This document shows, in pieces, positions 42,064-49,543 of a stretch of DNA of 64,000 nt. This DNA is from Allobosea sp. CRIB-10 (GTDB lineage: Bacteria > Pseudomonadota > Alphaproteobacteria > Rhizobiales > Beijerinckiaceae): NCBI RefSeq assembly GCF_900112185.1, contig NZ_FOKP01000001.1, forward strand, positions 496,001 through 560,000, given 5' to 3'. The notes below the pieces were generated by a model that was given only the letters and a program-made list of their open reading frames with translations, was not told where the DNA came from and did no database searches. The position numbers and the translations under genes were made by a program. Position 1 is the first letter of the stretch. Every line of letters begins with the position of its first letter.

Positions 42064-42119
42064 GCTAGGAGATTTGTGCCCCGACGCCCCTCAAAGGCAG
42101 CGGGACCACAGCAAATCGG
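42064..42119 (+). promoter_or_regulatory. Conserved leader motif copy A (riboswitch-like candidate)
   Basis: Starts GCTAGGAGATTTGTGC (42064-42079), followed by CCCGAC, GCCCCTC, GCGGG, ACCACAG, CAAATC and GACCGGC at the terminator. Possible fold: outer stem GATTTG/CAAATC, then GTG/CAC and CCCG/CGGG. The same blocks in the same order occur on the minus strand at 39859-39802. The internal stem sequences differ while still pairing, which argues for a structured RNA. The rest of the gap (41783-42025) shows nothing further that I recognise. Confidence 0.7.
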
Positions 42120-42172
42120 ACCGGCACACGCAGGAGCGGAAACCCCGCTCGTCCGTGTGCCGGTTTTTTTTT
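42120..42172 (+). terminator. Intrinsic terminator/attenuator directly before the HMG-CoA lyase-like gene
   Basis: Arms ACCGGCACACG (42120-42130) and CGTGTGCCGGT (42154-42164), an inner helix GAGCGG/CCGCTC, then a run of nine T (42164-42172). The start codon is only 11 bases later, and no plus-strand gene lies upstream that it could terminate, so it must act on the leader transcript. TGTGCC in the leader (42075-42080) could pair with GGCACA of the left arm (42123-42128) as an antiterminator. Confidence 0.9.
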
Positions 42173-42183
42173 GGACTGACGCC

Positions 42184-43107
42184 ATGACCGATGCGGTTGT
42201 CATCTGCGAATGCTTTGCCCGCGACGGGCTGCAGCATGAGCCCGTCTTCCTGCCGAGCGAGCAGAAGATCGCGCTGATCGACGCCTTCACCGCCGTCGGT
42301 TTCGAGCGGATCGAGGCGACCTCCTATTCCAATCCCAAGGTGGTGCCGGCCTTCGCCGACGCCAGCGAGGTCCTCGCCGGCATCCGGCGCAATGACGGGG
42401 TCTTCTACAAGGCGACCTGCCCCAATCCGCGCGCCGTCGCCCGCGCCGTCGCCGATTCGGAAGCCGGCTACGGACCAAACGAGATCAGCCTGCTGGTCTC
42501 GGCGACGGAAGCGCATAGCGAGCGCAACCTGAAGAGCTCGCGGGCCGGGCAATGGACCAATGTCGAGGCGATGGTCGCCGCCGCGCAAGGCCGTTTCCGC
42601 CTGATCGGCACGATCTCGGTCGCCTTCGGCTGTCCCTTCGAGGGCCAGGTCGACGCCGCGACCGTCATCGCCGACGCTAAGCGGTTCGCAGCCCTCGGCG
42701 TGCGCCATGTCACGCTCGGCGACACCACCGGCCTCGCCACGCCGCGCACCACCAAGGCGCTGTTCCAGGCCGTCGCTGCGGCCGTGCCCGAGCTGACGCT
42801 GATCGCCCATTTCCACAACACCCGGGGTACCGGCCTCGCCAATTGCGTCGCCGCCCATGAGGCCGGCGTGCGCAATTTCGACAGCGCCTTCGGCGGCATC
42901 GGCGGCCACCCGGCCCAGCTCGTCTATGGCGGCGGCTTCACCGGCAATGTCGCGACCGAAGACCTCGTCAACATGTTCGAGGCGATGGGCGTGCCGACCG
43001 GCCTAGACCTCACCGCCCTGATCGAGACCGCGCATCGCTGCGAGGAGGTTCTCGGTCGCCAGCTCCATTCGATGGTCGCCCGTTCCGGGCTCGGCCTCGT
43101 CGCCTGA
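42184..43107 (+). CDS. Hydroxymethylglutaryl-CoA lyase-family protein with catalytic Cys replaced by His
   Basis: 307 residues from ATG 42184; an in-frame GTG at 42076 lies inside the leader motif and is rejected. TIM-barrel lyase features are present: CFARDGLQ (catalytic Arg13, Asp14), GFERIEATSY and AHFHNTRGTGLAN (metal-binding His pair). TGNVATEDLV completes the usual HMG-CoA lyase C-terminal signature. In that signature the catalytic Cys (GGCPYA in lyases) is His242 here (GGHPAQ). Ordinary HMG-CoA lyases cleave HMG-CoA to acetyl-CoA and acetoacetate; the change suggests another acyl-CoA substrate or altered chemistry. First gene of a tightly packed acyl-CoA operon. Confidence 0.85.
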   Translation: MTDAVVICECFARDGLQHEPVFLPSEQKIALIDAFTAVGFERIEATSYSNPKVVPAFADASEVLAGIRRNDGVFYKATCPNPRAVARAVADSEAGYGPNEISLLVSATEAHSERNLKSSRAGQWTNVEAMVAAAQGRFRLIGTISVAFGCPFEGQVDAATVIADAKRFAALGVRHVTLGDTTGLATPRTTKALFQAVAAAVPELTLIAHFHNTRGTGLANCVAAHEAGVRNFDSAFGGIGGHPAQLVYGGGFTGNVATEDLVNMFEAMGVPTGLDLTALIETAHRCEEVLGRQLHSMVARSGLGLVA

Positions 43108-43122
43108 TCCTGAAGAGGTATC

Positions 43123-43869
43123 ATGTCCCAGCCCCCTGCCCCGCTGCTCATCGAGACCCGCGGCGCCGTCCGCATCCTGACGATGAACCGGCCCGACAAG
43201 CTCAACGCGCTCGACACGGCCCTGACGCAGGGGCTGTTCGACGCGCTGCTGGCGGCCCAAGCGGATGAAGCGATCCGGGCTGTCGTCCTGGCCGGCGCCG
43301 GGCGCGGCTTCTGCGCCGGCGCCGACCTCAAGGAATTCGCCGACCTCACCCCGGCCAACCAGAAGGCCGTGGTCGCCCGCGCCGACCTGACCACGCGGCT
43401 GCACATGCTGCTGCCAGGCCTCTCCAAGCCGATCGTCGCCGCCGTGCAGGGCGTCGCGGTCGGCGGCGGCGCCGGCACCGCGATCGGCTGCGACATGGTC
43501 GTCGCCGGCAGCGACCTGAAATTCGGCTATCCCGAGCTGCGCCACAGCATCGTCCCCGCCATCGTGATGACGAGCCTGCAGCGCGCAGTCGGCCGCAAGC
43601 TCGCCTTCGAGCTGGTCAGCACCGGGCGGATGGTCGGCGCCGAGGAGGCGCTGCGGCTCGGCTTCGTCAACAAGGTCGTGGCGCCCGAAAACGTGCTCAC
43701 CGAAGCGCTCGCCATCGCCGAGGGCTGGGCCAAGGTGAAGCCGGTCGCGATGGAGGCGACCAAGCGCCTGTTCTACCGCGTCGCCGAATTGCCCTTCGAG
43801 GCGGCGATGGCGGCCGGGCGCGACATCAACGCGCTGATGCGCAGCTTCCGCGACGGGGACGGCGCATGA
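43123..43869 (+). CDS. Enoyl-CoA hydratase/isomerase family protein (first of two)
   Basis: 248 residues, 15 bp after the lyase gene. Crotonase fold signature: LTMNRPDKLNALD, GRGFCAGADLKEF (oxyanion loop) and VQGVAVGGGAGTAIGCDMVVA. The Glu of YPELRHSIVPA is at the usual catalytic position, but the following GGTQRL segment of classical hydratases is replaced by AIVMTSL, so isomerase or other crotonase chemistry is possible. Overlaps the CoA-transferase gene by 4 nt. Confidence 0.9.
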   Translation: MSQPPAPLLIETRGAVRILTMNRPDKLNALDTALTQGLFDALLAAQADEAIRAVVLAGAGRGFCAGADLKEFADLTPANQKAVVARADLTTRLHMLLPGLSKPIVAAVQGVAVGGGAGTAIGCDMVVAGSDLKFGYPELRHSIVPAIVMTSLQRAVGRKLAFELVSTGRMVGAEEALRLGFVNKVVAPENVLTEALAIAEGWAKVKPVAMEATKRLFYRVAELPFEAAMAAGRDINALMRSFRDGDGA

Positions 43870-45020
43870 GACCGCTCGACGGCATCACCATCGTCGACTT
43901 CTCGCGCGTCCTCGCCGGGCCGATGGCGACGATGATCCTGGCCGAGATGGGGGCACGGGTCATCAAGGTCGAGCGGCCCGGCACGGGCGATGAATCCCGG
44001 CAATGGGAGCCGCGTGTCGGCGAGGAGAGCGCCTATTTCTTCGCCTTCAACCGCGGCAAGGAATCGATCGTCCTCGACCTGAAGACACCGGCCGGCCGCA
44101 CCGCGGCAAAGACGCTTGCGCTCCAGGCCGACGTCGTCCTCGAGAACTTCCTGCCAGGCCAGATGGACAAGATGGGGCTGGGCTATGCGCAGCTCTCCAA
44201 GGAGAAGCCGGAGCTCGTCTACGTCTCCAATACGGGCTTCGGCCAAAATGGCCCCTATCGCGACCGCGTCGGCTACGACACCATCTTCCAGGCGCTGAGC
44301 GGCGTGATGGCGTTGACCGGCCATCCGGACGGCCCGCCCGCCAAGGTCGGCGTGCCGATGGCGGACCTCACCGCCGGGCTCTGGAACGCCGTCGCCATCC
44401 TGACCGGGCTGGTCGGCCGCGCCAGCAGCGGCAGGGGCTGCCATGTCGACCTCTCGATGCTCGACACCCAGATCAGCCTGCTGACCATCGCCGCAGCGCG
44501 CCTCTTCGCCCTGGGCGAGGACCCGCAGCGCACCGGCACCGAGCATCCCGGCCGCGTCCCCTCCGCCGCCTTCGCCTGCGCCGGCGCCGAATGGCTCCAT
44601 ATCAGCGGCGGCGACCAGCATTGGCAGGCGATCTGCTCGGTCCTCGGCCTGGGCGAACTCGCAGCCGACGCAGCCCTTGCCCGCAACGCCGAACGGGTGA
44701 AGCAGCGCGAGCGCGTGATGGCGGCAATGCGCGAGGCCCTGGCTGGGCGCAAGCGTGCCGACGTCGCCGAAGCCTTGCGCGCAGCCGGCGTCCCGGCCGG
44801 CGAGGTCAATACGGTCGCGCAGGCGCTGGCCGATCCGCATGTCCAGGCGCGCGGCATGGTGGCGGAGTTCCAGCATCCGACGGCCGGCACCTTCCCGGCC
44901 CTGCGCAACCCGCTGCGCTTCACGGGTTATGACACCCCGTCGCTCGGCACCCCGCCGCTGCACGGCGCCGACAGCGCTGCCCTCGTCGCCGAATTCGGCC
45001 TGAAGGAGATCGGCGCATGA
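43866..45020 (+). CDS. Class III (CaiB/BaiF) CoA-transferase
   Basis: 384 residues. Typical opening MRPLDGITIVDFSRVLAGPMATMILAEMGA, followed by IKVERPGTGDE and NRGKESIVLDLK. The catalytic Asp is in VPMADLTAGLW. SNTGFGQNGPY and GYDTIFQALSGVMALTG are family landmarks. It moves CoA between carboxylic acids, activating the pathway substrate without ATP. Overlaps both neighbours by 4 nt, so translation is coupled. Confidence 0.93.
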   Translation: MRPLDGITIVDFSRVLAGPMATMILAEMGARVIKVERPGTGDESRQWEPRVGEESAYFFAFNRGKESIVLDLKTPAGRTAAKTLALQADVVLENFLPGQMDKMGLGYAQLSKEKPELVYVSNTGFGQNGPYRDRVGYDTIFQALSGVMALTGHPDGPPAKVGVPMADLTAGLWNAVAILTGLVGRASSGRGCHVDLSMLDTQISLLTIAAARLFALGEDPQRTGTEHPGRVPSAAFACAGAEWLHISGGDQHWQAICSVLGLGELAADAALARNAERVKQRERVMAAMREALAGRKRADVAEALRAAGVPAGEVNTVAQALADPHVQARGMVAEFQHPTAGTFPALRNPLRFTGYDTPSLGTPPLHGADSAALVAEFGLKEIGA

Positions 45021-45808
45021 GCGAGACTCTTCCGTCCGGGATGACCTTCGAGCGCCTCGCGATCTCCGCCGATGGCCCGATCCTGCGGGTGACGCTGAAC
45101 CGCCCCGAGGCGCGCAACGCCCTCGACCTGACGATGTGCCGCGAATTGCGCGCCGTGTTCGAGGCGATCGAGGCCGACCCGGCTGTTCGCATCGTCCGGC
45201 TCGATGGCGCTGGCCCGGTGTTCTGCGCCGGGGCGGACCTCAAGGAGCGCAAGGACAAGGACGAGATCTGGGTCCGGCAGCGCCGGCTCGCCTCCTTCGC
45301 CGCCTATGACGCGATCGAGCGTTCGAGCAAGGCCGTGATCTGCGTCGTCGATGGGCCCGTGGTCGGCTCCGGCGGCGAGATCGCCATGGCCTGCGACTTC
45401 ATCATCGCCTCCGAGCGCACCAGCTTCACCTTCCCCGAAGCGCATTGGGGTACGGTCGGTGCGACGCAGCGCCTGCAGCGCGTCGTCGGCAAGAGGCTGG
45501 CGAAGGAGCTGCTGTTCACGGCGCGGCGCTGGCCGGTCGAGGACGCCCTGGCCGCCGGCCTCGTCAACCGCATCGTCGCGCCGGACGAACTGGAAGCGAC
45601 CGTCGCGGACTTGCTCGCGCAAATCGCCAAGGCGCCGGCTTTGGCGCTGACCCTCGCCAAGCAGTCGATCGAGCTCGGCGAGAAGACCGACCTCGCCACA
45701 GGCATCCGCATCGAGCTCGCCGCGATCGAGCGCGCACTCGCCGACACCGAATGGCGCAAGGGCCTCGAAGCCTTCGCCGAACGCGACGCACAGGGAAAGA
45801 GCTCATGA
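45017..45808 (+). CDS. Enoyl-CoA hydratase/isomerase family protein (second)
   Basis: 263 residues. Crotonase motifs LNRPEARNALDLTMC, GPVFCAGADLKER and VDGPVVGSGGEIAMACDFIIA. FPEAHWGTVGATQRLQRVVGKRLAKELL keeps both expected glutamates and the TQRL segment lost in the first paralogue, so it is the more likely genuine hydratase of the pair. Overlaps the CoA-transferase and the acyl-CoA synthetase genes by 4 nt each. Confidence 0.92.
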   Translation: MSETLPSGMTFERLAISADGPILRVTLNRPEARNALDLTMCRELRAVFEAIEADPAVRIVRLDGAGPVFCAGADLKERKDKDEIWVRQRRLASFAAYDAIERSSKAVICVVDGPVVGSGGEIAMACDFIIASERTSFTFPEAHWGTVGATQRLQRVVGKRLAKELLFTARRWPVEDALAAGLVNRIVAPDELEATVADLLAQIAKAPALALTLAKQSIELGEKTDLATGIRIELAAIERALADTEWRKGLEAFAERDAQGKSS

Positions 45809-47442
45809 GCGCCAGCGAGCTGCCATCCGAACTATTCGGCTGCGCCGACACCTTGCCGGAGGCGCTGGCGCGGGCCGTGCGCCTGGCCGGTCAGGAAGAA
45901 GCCGTCGTCTGCAATGGCGAGCGCATCAGCTATGCCGCCCTCGCCGCGCGGGTCGATGAGGTCGCGACCGCGCTCGCCGCGCATGGCGTTCGCAAGGGCG
46001 ACCATGTCGGCATCTGCCTCGGCAACAGCATCCCATGGATCGTGCTGTTCCACGCCGTCGCCCGGCTCGGCGCCGTCACCGTGCCGGTCAACACCAGGCT
46101 GAAGGCGGAGGAGATCGCCTACACGCTGCGGCAGTCGGATGTCTCGCTGCTGTTCATGACCGACCGGCTGCTCAAGATCGATTTCGTCGAGATCCTCAGG
46201 CAGATCTGCCCTGCGGTCGACAAGACGCTGCCGGACCCGGCCCTGCCCAAGCTGACCCGCGTCGTCGTGCTCGGCGAGACCGTTCCGGCGGGCGCGACCA
46301 GCTTCGCTGATTTCCTGAAGGCAGGCGCCGGTCAGCCCGTCCCGGCCCCCGTGCCGGCGGCCGATGATCCGCTGCTGATCCAGTACACCTCCGGCACTAC
46401 CTCCTTCCCGAAAGGGGCGGTGCTGACCCATCGCAACATGACCTGGGACGCCTATTCCGCCGGCCGTTTCTTCGGCCTGCGCTCGGGCGAGCGTTATTTC
46501 AGCCCCCGCCCCTTCTTCCATGTCGCCGGCAGCACGCTCGCCGTTATCGCCTCCCTCCAGCATCTCGCCTGCCTCGTCAGCTGTGAGCGCTACGAGCCGG
46601 GCGATGCACTCCGTTTGATGGAGGAGGAGCGCTGCACGCTGATGTCGGGCAACGACACGATCTTCCTGATGCTGCTCGACCATCCCGACCTGCCCCAGCG
46701 CAAGCTCTCCTTGCGCGGCGGCTGGGCCGCGGCGACGCCCTCGGTGATGGAGCGCATCGCGCGCCAGCTCGGCGCGACCGAGATGGCGGTCTGCTACGGC
46801 CAGTCGGAAGCCTCGCCGAATATCTGCACTGCCGCCTGGTGGGACCCGCTCGCCGACCGGATCGCCGGCTGGATGCGCATCCATCCCGGCGTCGAGGTCG
46901 AGATCCGGGCGACCGAGGATGGCCCCGAGCCCGGCCCCGGCGAGATCGGCGAGATCTATGCGCGCGGCTGGAACGTGATGCAGGGCTATTATGCCAAGCC
47001 GGAGGAAACCCGCGCGGTCCTCAGCGAAGATGGCTGGCTGCGCACCGGCGATCTCGGCCGCCTCTCGCCCGATGGCCGGCTCGCCTTCGTGGGACGCGCC
47101 AAGGACATCATCCGCGTCGGTGGCGAGAACGTCGCCTCGGCCGATATCGAGAACGTGCTGCACCGCCATCCCGGCATCCAGCAGGCGCAGGTCGTCGGCG
47201 TGCCCGACAAGCGCCTGATCGAGGTGCCCGCCGCCTTCGTAATCCTGGCGAGCGGCACCTCGCTGGCGCCCGATGAGATCATCGCCTGGAGCAAGGAGCA
47301 CCTCGCCGGTTTCAAGGTGCCGCGCTATGTCGAGATCGTCGAGAGCTTCGACCAGATCGGCATGACCGCGAGCTCCAAGGTCCAGAAGAACAAGCTCGCC
47401 GCCCATGCGCGCCAGCTCTTCGGCCTCGAGGCGGTGGCATGA
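45805..47442 (+). CDS. AMP-dependent acyl-CoA synthetase
   Basis: 545 residues from ATG 45805, in an ATGA overlap; the upstream extension of this frame lies inside the hydratase gene. Adenylate-forming motifs: IQYTSGTTSFPKGAVLTH (A3), GWLRTGDLGRLSPDG, GRAKDIIRVGGENVASADIEN (A8) and a C-terminal SSKVQKNKL containing the catalytic Lys. Lower conservation between A4 and A5 prevents a substrate call. It activates a carboxylic acid with ATP and CoA, probably the acid produced by the aldehyde dehydrogenase further along or a dietary branched acid. Overlaps the next gene by 4 nt. Confidence 0.92.
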   Translation: MSASELPSELFGCADTLPEALARAVRLAGQEEAVVCNGERISYAALAARVDEVATALAAHGVRKGDHVGICLGNSIPWIVLFHAVARLGAVTVPVNTRLKAEEIAYTLRQSDVSLLFMTDRLLKIDFVEILRQICPAVDKTLPDPALPKLTRVVVLGETVPAGATSFADFLKAGAGQPVPAPVPAADDPLLIQYTSGTTSFPKGAVLTHRNMTWDAYSAGRFFGLRSGERYFSPRPFFHVAGSTLAVIASLQHLACLVSCERYEPGDALRLMEEERCTLMSGNDTIFLMLLDHPDLPQRKLSLRGGWAAATPSVMERIARQLGATEMAVCYGQSEASPNICTAAWWDPLADRIAGWMRIHPGVEVEIRATEDGPEPGPGEIGEIYARGWNVMQGYYAKPEETRAVLSEDGWLRTGDLGRLSPDGRLAFVGRAKDIIRVGGENVASADIENVLHRHPGIQQAQVVGVPDKRLIEVPAAFVILASGTSLAPDEIIAWSKEHLAGFKVPRYVEIVESFDQIGMTASSKVQKNKLAAHARQLFGLEAVA

Positions 47443-48446
47443 ACACGCGTGTCGAGAGCCTGCGCATCGAGACGCGCTTCACCCGGCTGGTCGGCATCGA
47501 TCTGCCGATCGTACAGGCAGGGATGAGCTGGGCCTCCTCCTGCGCGGCGCTGCCGGCAGCGGTCTCGGGCGCGGGCGGGCTCGGCGTCATCGCCGCCGGG
47601 CCGATGCGGCGCGACGACCTCAAGGCCGCGATCGCCGGCGTCCGCGCGCAGACGGACCGGCCCTTCGCCGTCAACGTCCCGCTCTATCGCAAAGAGGTCG
47701 ATGACATCCTCGCTCTGCTGGTCGACGAGCGCGTCCCCGTCATCATCGCTTCGCAGGGCGGGCCGGACCGCTATCTCGATCGCTTCAAGGCAATTGGGGC
47801 GATTTGCCTGCATGTGGTCGCCTCCGAGCTCCATGCCGCCAAGGCCGCTGCCAAGGGCGTCGACGGCCTCGTCGTGGTCGGCGGCGAGGCCGGCGGCCAT
47901 CCGCCGCCCGAGCTGGTCTCGACTTTGGTGATCGGCCGCGCCGTGGCGAAGGCCGTGCCCGAGCTGCCGATCGTGCTGGGCGGCGGCATCGCTGACGGCC
48001 AGGGCCTTGCGGCCGCACTCGCCCTCGGCGCCGACGCCGCGCAGCTCGGCACCCGCTTCATGGCGACGCCGGAAGCGCGCCTGCACGACGATTATCGCCG
48101 CCGCGTCGTCGCAGCCTCCGTCTCAGACACCATGGTGGTCGGCCGCGGCTTCGGGATGATCCGCGTCCTGCGCAACCGCTTCGCCGAGACGATGGCGGCG
48201 GCCGAGCGCGCCGGATGCCCGGACGAGGAACGGCGCGAACTCTTCCAGCGCGCCTCGCTGAAGCTCGCCGCCTTCGACGGCGACATCGAGGACGGCAAGG
48301 TCGAGGCCGGGCAGAGCGCCGGGCTGATCGACGACATCGTGCCAGCCGGCGAGCTCGTGGCACGGATTGCCGGGGAATATCGGGCGACGCTGGCGCGACT
48401 GCCCGCAGCCCACCTCATCCGCGAGCCCGCCTTGCAGCCTTCGTAA
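47439..48446 (+). CDS. Nitronate monooxygenase-family FMN protein
   Basis: 335 residues. VGIDLPIVQAGMSWASSCAALPAAVSGAGGLGVIAAG, then VVGGEAGGHPPPE and LPIVLGGGIADGQGLAAALALGADAAQLGTRFMAT, are the FMN-binding landmarks of the 2-nitropropane dioxygenase/nitronate monooxygenase family. Many members act as enoyl reductases or unknown flavin enzymes rather than on nitronates. Being inside an acyl-CoA operon, a redox step on the pathway intermediate is more plausible than detoxification. Confidence 0.88.
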   Translation: MNTRVESLRIETRFTRLVGIDLPIVQAGMSWASSCAALPAAVSGAGGLGVIAAGPMRRDDLKAAIAGVRAQTDRPFAVNVPLYRKEVDDILALLVDERVPVIIASQGGPDRYLDRFKAIGAICLHVVASELHAAKAAAKGVDGLVVVGGEAGGHPPPELVSTLVIGRAVAKAVPELPIVLGGGIADGQGLAAALALGADAAQLGTRFMATPEARLHDDYRRRVVAASVSDTMVVGRGFGMIRVLRNRFAETMAAAERAGCPDEERRELFQRASLKLAAFDGDIEDGKVEAGQSAGLIDDIVPAGELVARIAGEYRATLARLPAAHLIREPALQPS

Positions 48447-48496
48447 ACATCCGCGCCGCCAGAGCCGGAAAAACCATAAACGGGAGGAGGATCGAG

Positions 48497-49468
48497 ATGG
48501 ACAGGCGCAGATTCATGGCGACGGCCGGGGCAGCGATGCTGGCGCCGCGCAATGCCGGCGCACAGGGCTATCCGGTCAGGCCGATCCGCCTGATCGTGAC
48601 CTTCGCAGCCGGCGGCCCGGCCGATCTCTTCGCCCGCACGCTCGCCAGCGGGATGAGTGCCCGGCTCGGCCAGCAGGTGGTCATCGACAACCGCCCCGGC
48701 GGCGCAGCGGGTCTGCCCGCCATCGACGCGATCGCCAAGGCCGGACCGGATGGCTACCAGATCGCGCTGGCCGGCGCGGCGGCGCTCTCGACCGTGCCGT
48801 TCATGATCCCGAAAATGCCGTTCGATTGGGAGACGAGCCTGACGCCGCTCACTCTGGTGTCGCGCGTTCCGGAGGTCATCACCACCAATGCCAGGCTCGG
48901 CCTCAAGACCCTCGCCGACCTCGTCGCCTACGCGAAGAAGAACCCCGGCAAAGTCAATTTCGGCTCGGCCGGGCTCGGCAGCATCACCCATCTCGCCAGC
49001 GAGCTCTTCAAGGCGGAAGCGGCTGTCGACATCACCCATGTGCCCTATCGCGGCGCCGCGCCGGCCGTGAACGACCTGATCGCCGGCCATATCGACATGG
49101 TCACGGCCGATATCCCGGTGCTGCTGCCACAGATCCAGGCCGGGAGCGTCAATGCCCTCGCGGTCACCACGGATAAGCGCATCAAGGCCCTGCCGGATGT
49201 GCCGACCACGGCCGAGGCCGGCTTTCCCAAGGTCGTCTCCGACAATTGGTACGGGCTGGTCGGCCCGGCCGGAATGCCTGCCGAGGTGTCCGGCAGGATC
49301 CACGCCGCCGCCCTGGCGACGCTCCGCTCGGACGAGCTGGTCGGGCAATTCGAAAGCCAGGAGGCGATCTCCTCGCCGACCTCGCCGGAGGAGTTCGTCG
49401 CTTTCATCAAGGCCGAGCGGGCGAAATGGGGTCCGCTGATCGCGTCGATCGGGGTCAAACTCGAATAG
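48497..49468 (+). CDS. Bug-family (TctC) tripartite tricarboxylate transporter binding protein
   Basis: 323 residues from ATG 48497 with GGAGGAGG upstream. The N-terminus MDRRRFMATAGAAMLAPRNAGA is a twin-arginine-like signal. YPVRPIRLIVTFAAGGPADLFAR, VIDNRPGGAAGLPA and VNFGSAGLGSITHLASELFK are standard for this periplasmic family, which usually binds carboxylates. No TctA/TctB membrane genes are nearby, a common situation for Bug proteins. It suggests that the operon's substrate is a carboxylic acid taken up from outside. Confidence 0.92.
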   Translation: MDRRRFMATAGAAMLAPRNAGAQGYPVRPIRLIVTFAAGGPADLFARTLASGMSARLGQQVVIDNRPGGAAGLPAIDAIAKAGPDGYQIALAGAAALSTVPFMIPKMPFDWETSLTPLTLVSRVPEVITTNARLGLKTLADLVAYAKKNPGKVNFGSAGLGSITHLASELFKAEAAVDITHVPYRGAAPAVNDLIAGHIDMVTADIPVLLPQIQAGSVNALAVTTDKRIKALPDVPTTAEAGFPKVVSDNWYGLVGPAGMPAEVSGRIHAAALATLRSDELVGQFESQEAISSPTSPEEFVAFIKAERAKWGPLIASIGVKLE

Positions 49469-49543
49469 CGCCCGCACCCTCCCCGACCAACGACCGGGCC
49501 GCGCAGCTGCGGCCTTCAAGCTTCCAAACGCAGGACATCGATC

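Noticed and set aside
42076..42183. In-frame GTG at 42076 with AGGAG upstream, which would add 36 residues to the HMG-CoA lyase-like protein
   Set aside because: The stretch lies inside the conserved leader motif and encodes across the intrinsic terminator; the extension has no family similarity, and the motif recurs elsewhere as non-coding leader.
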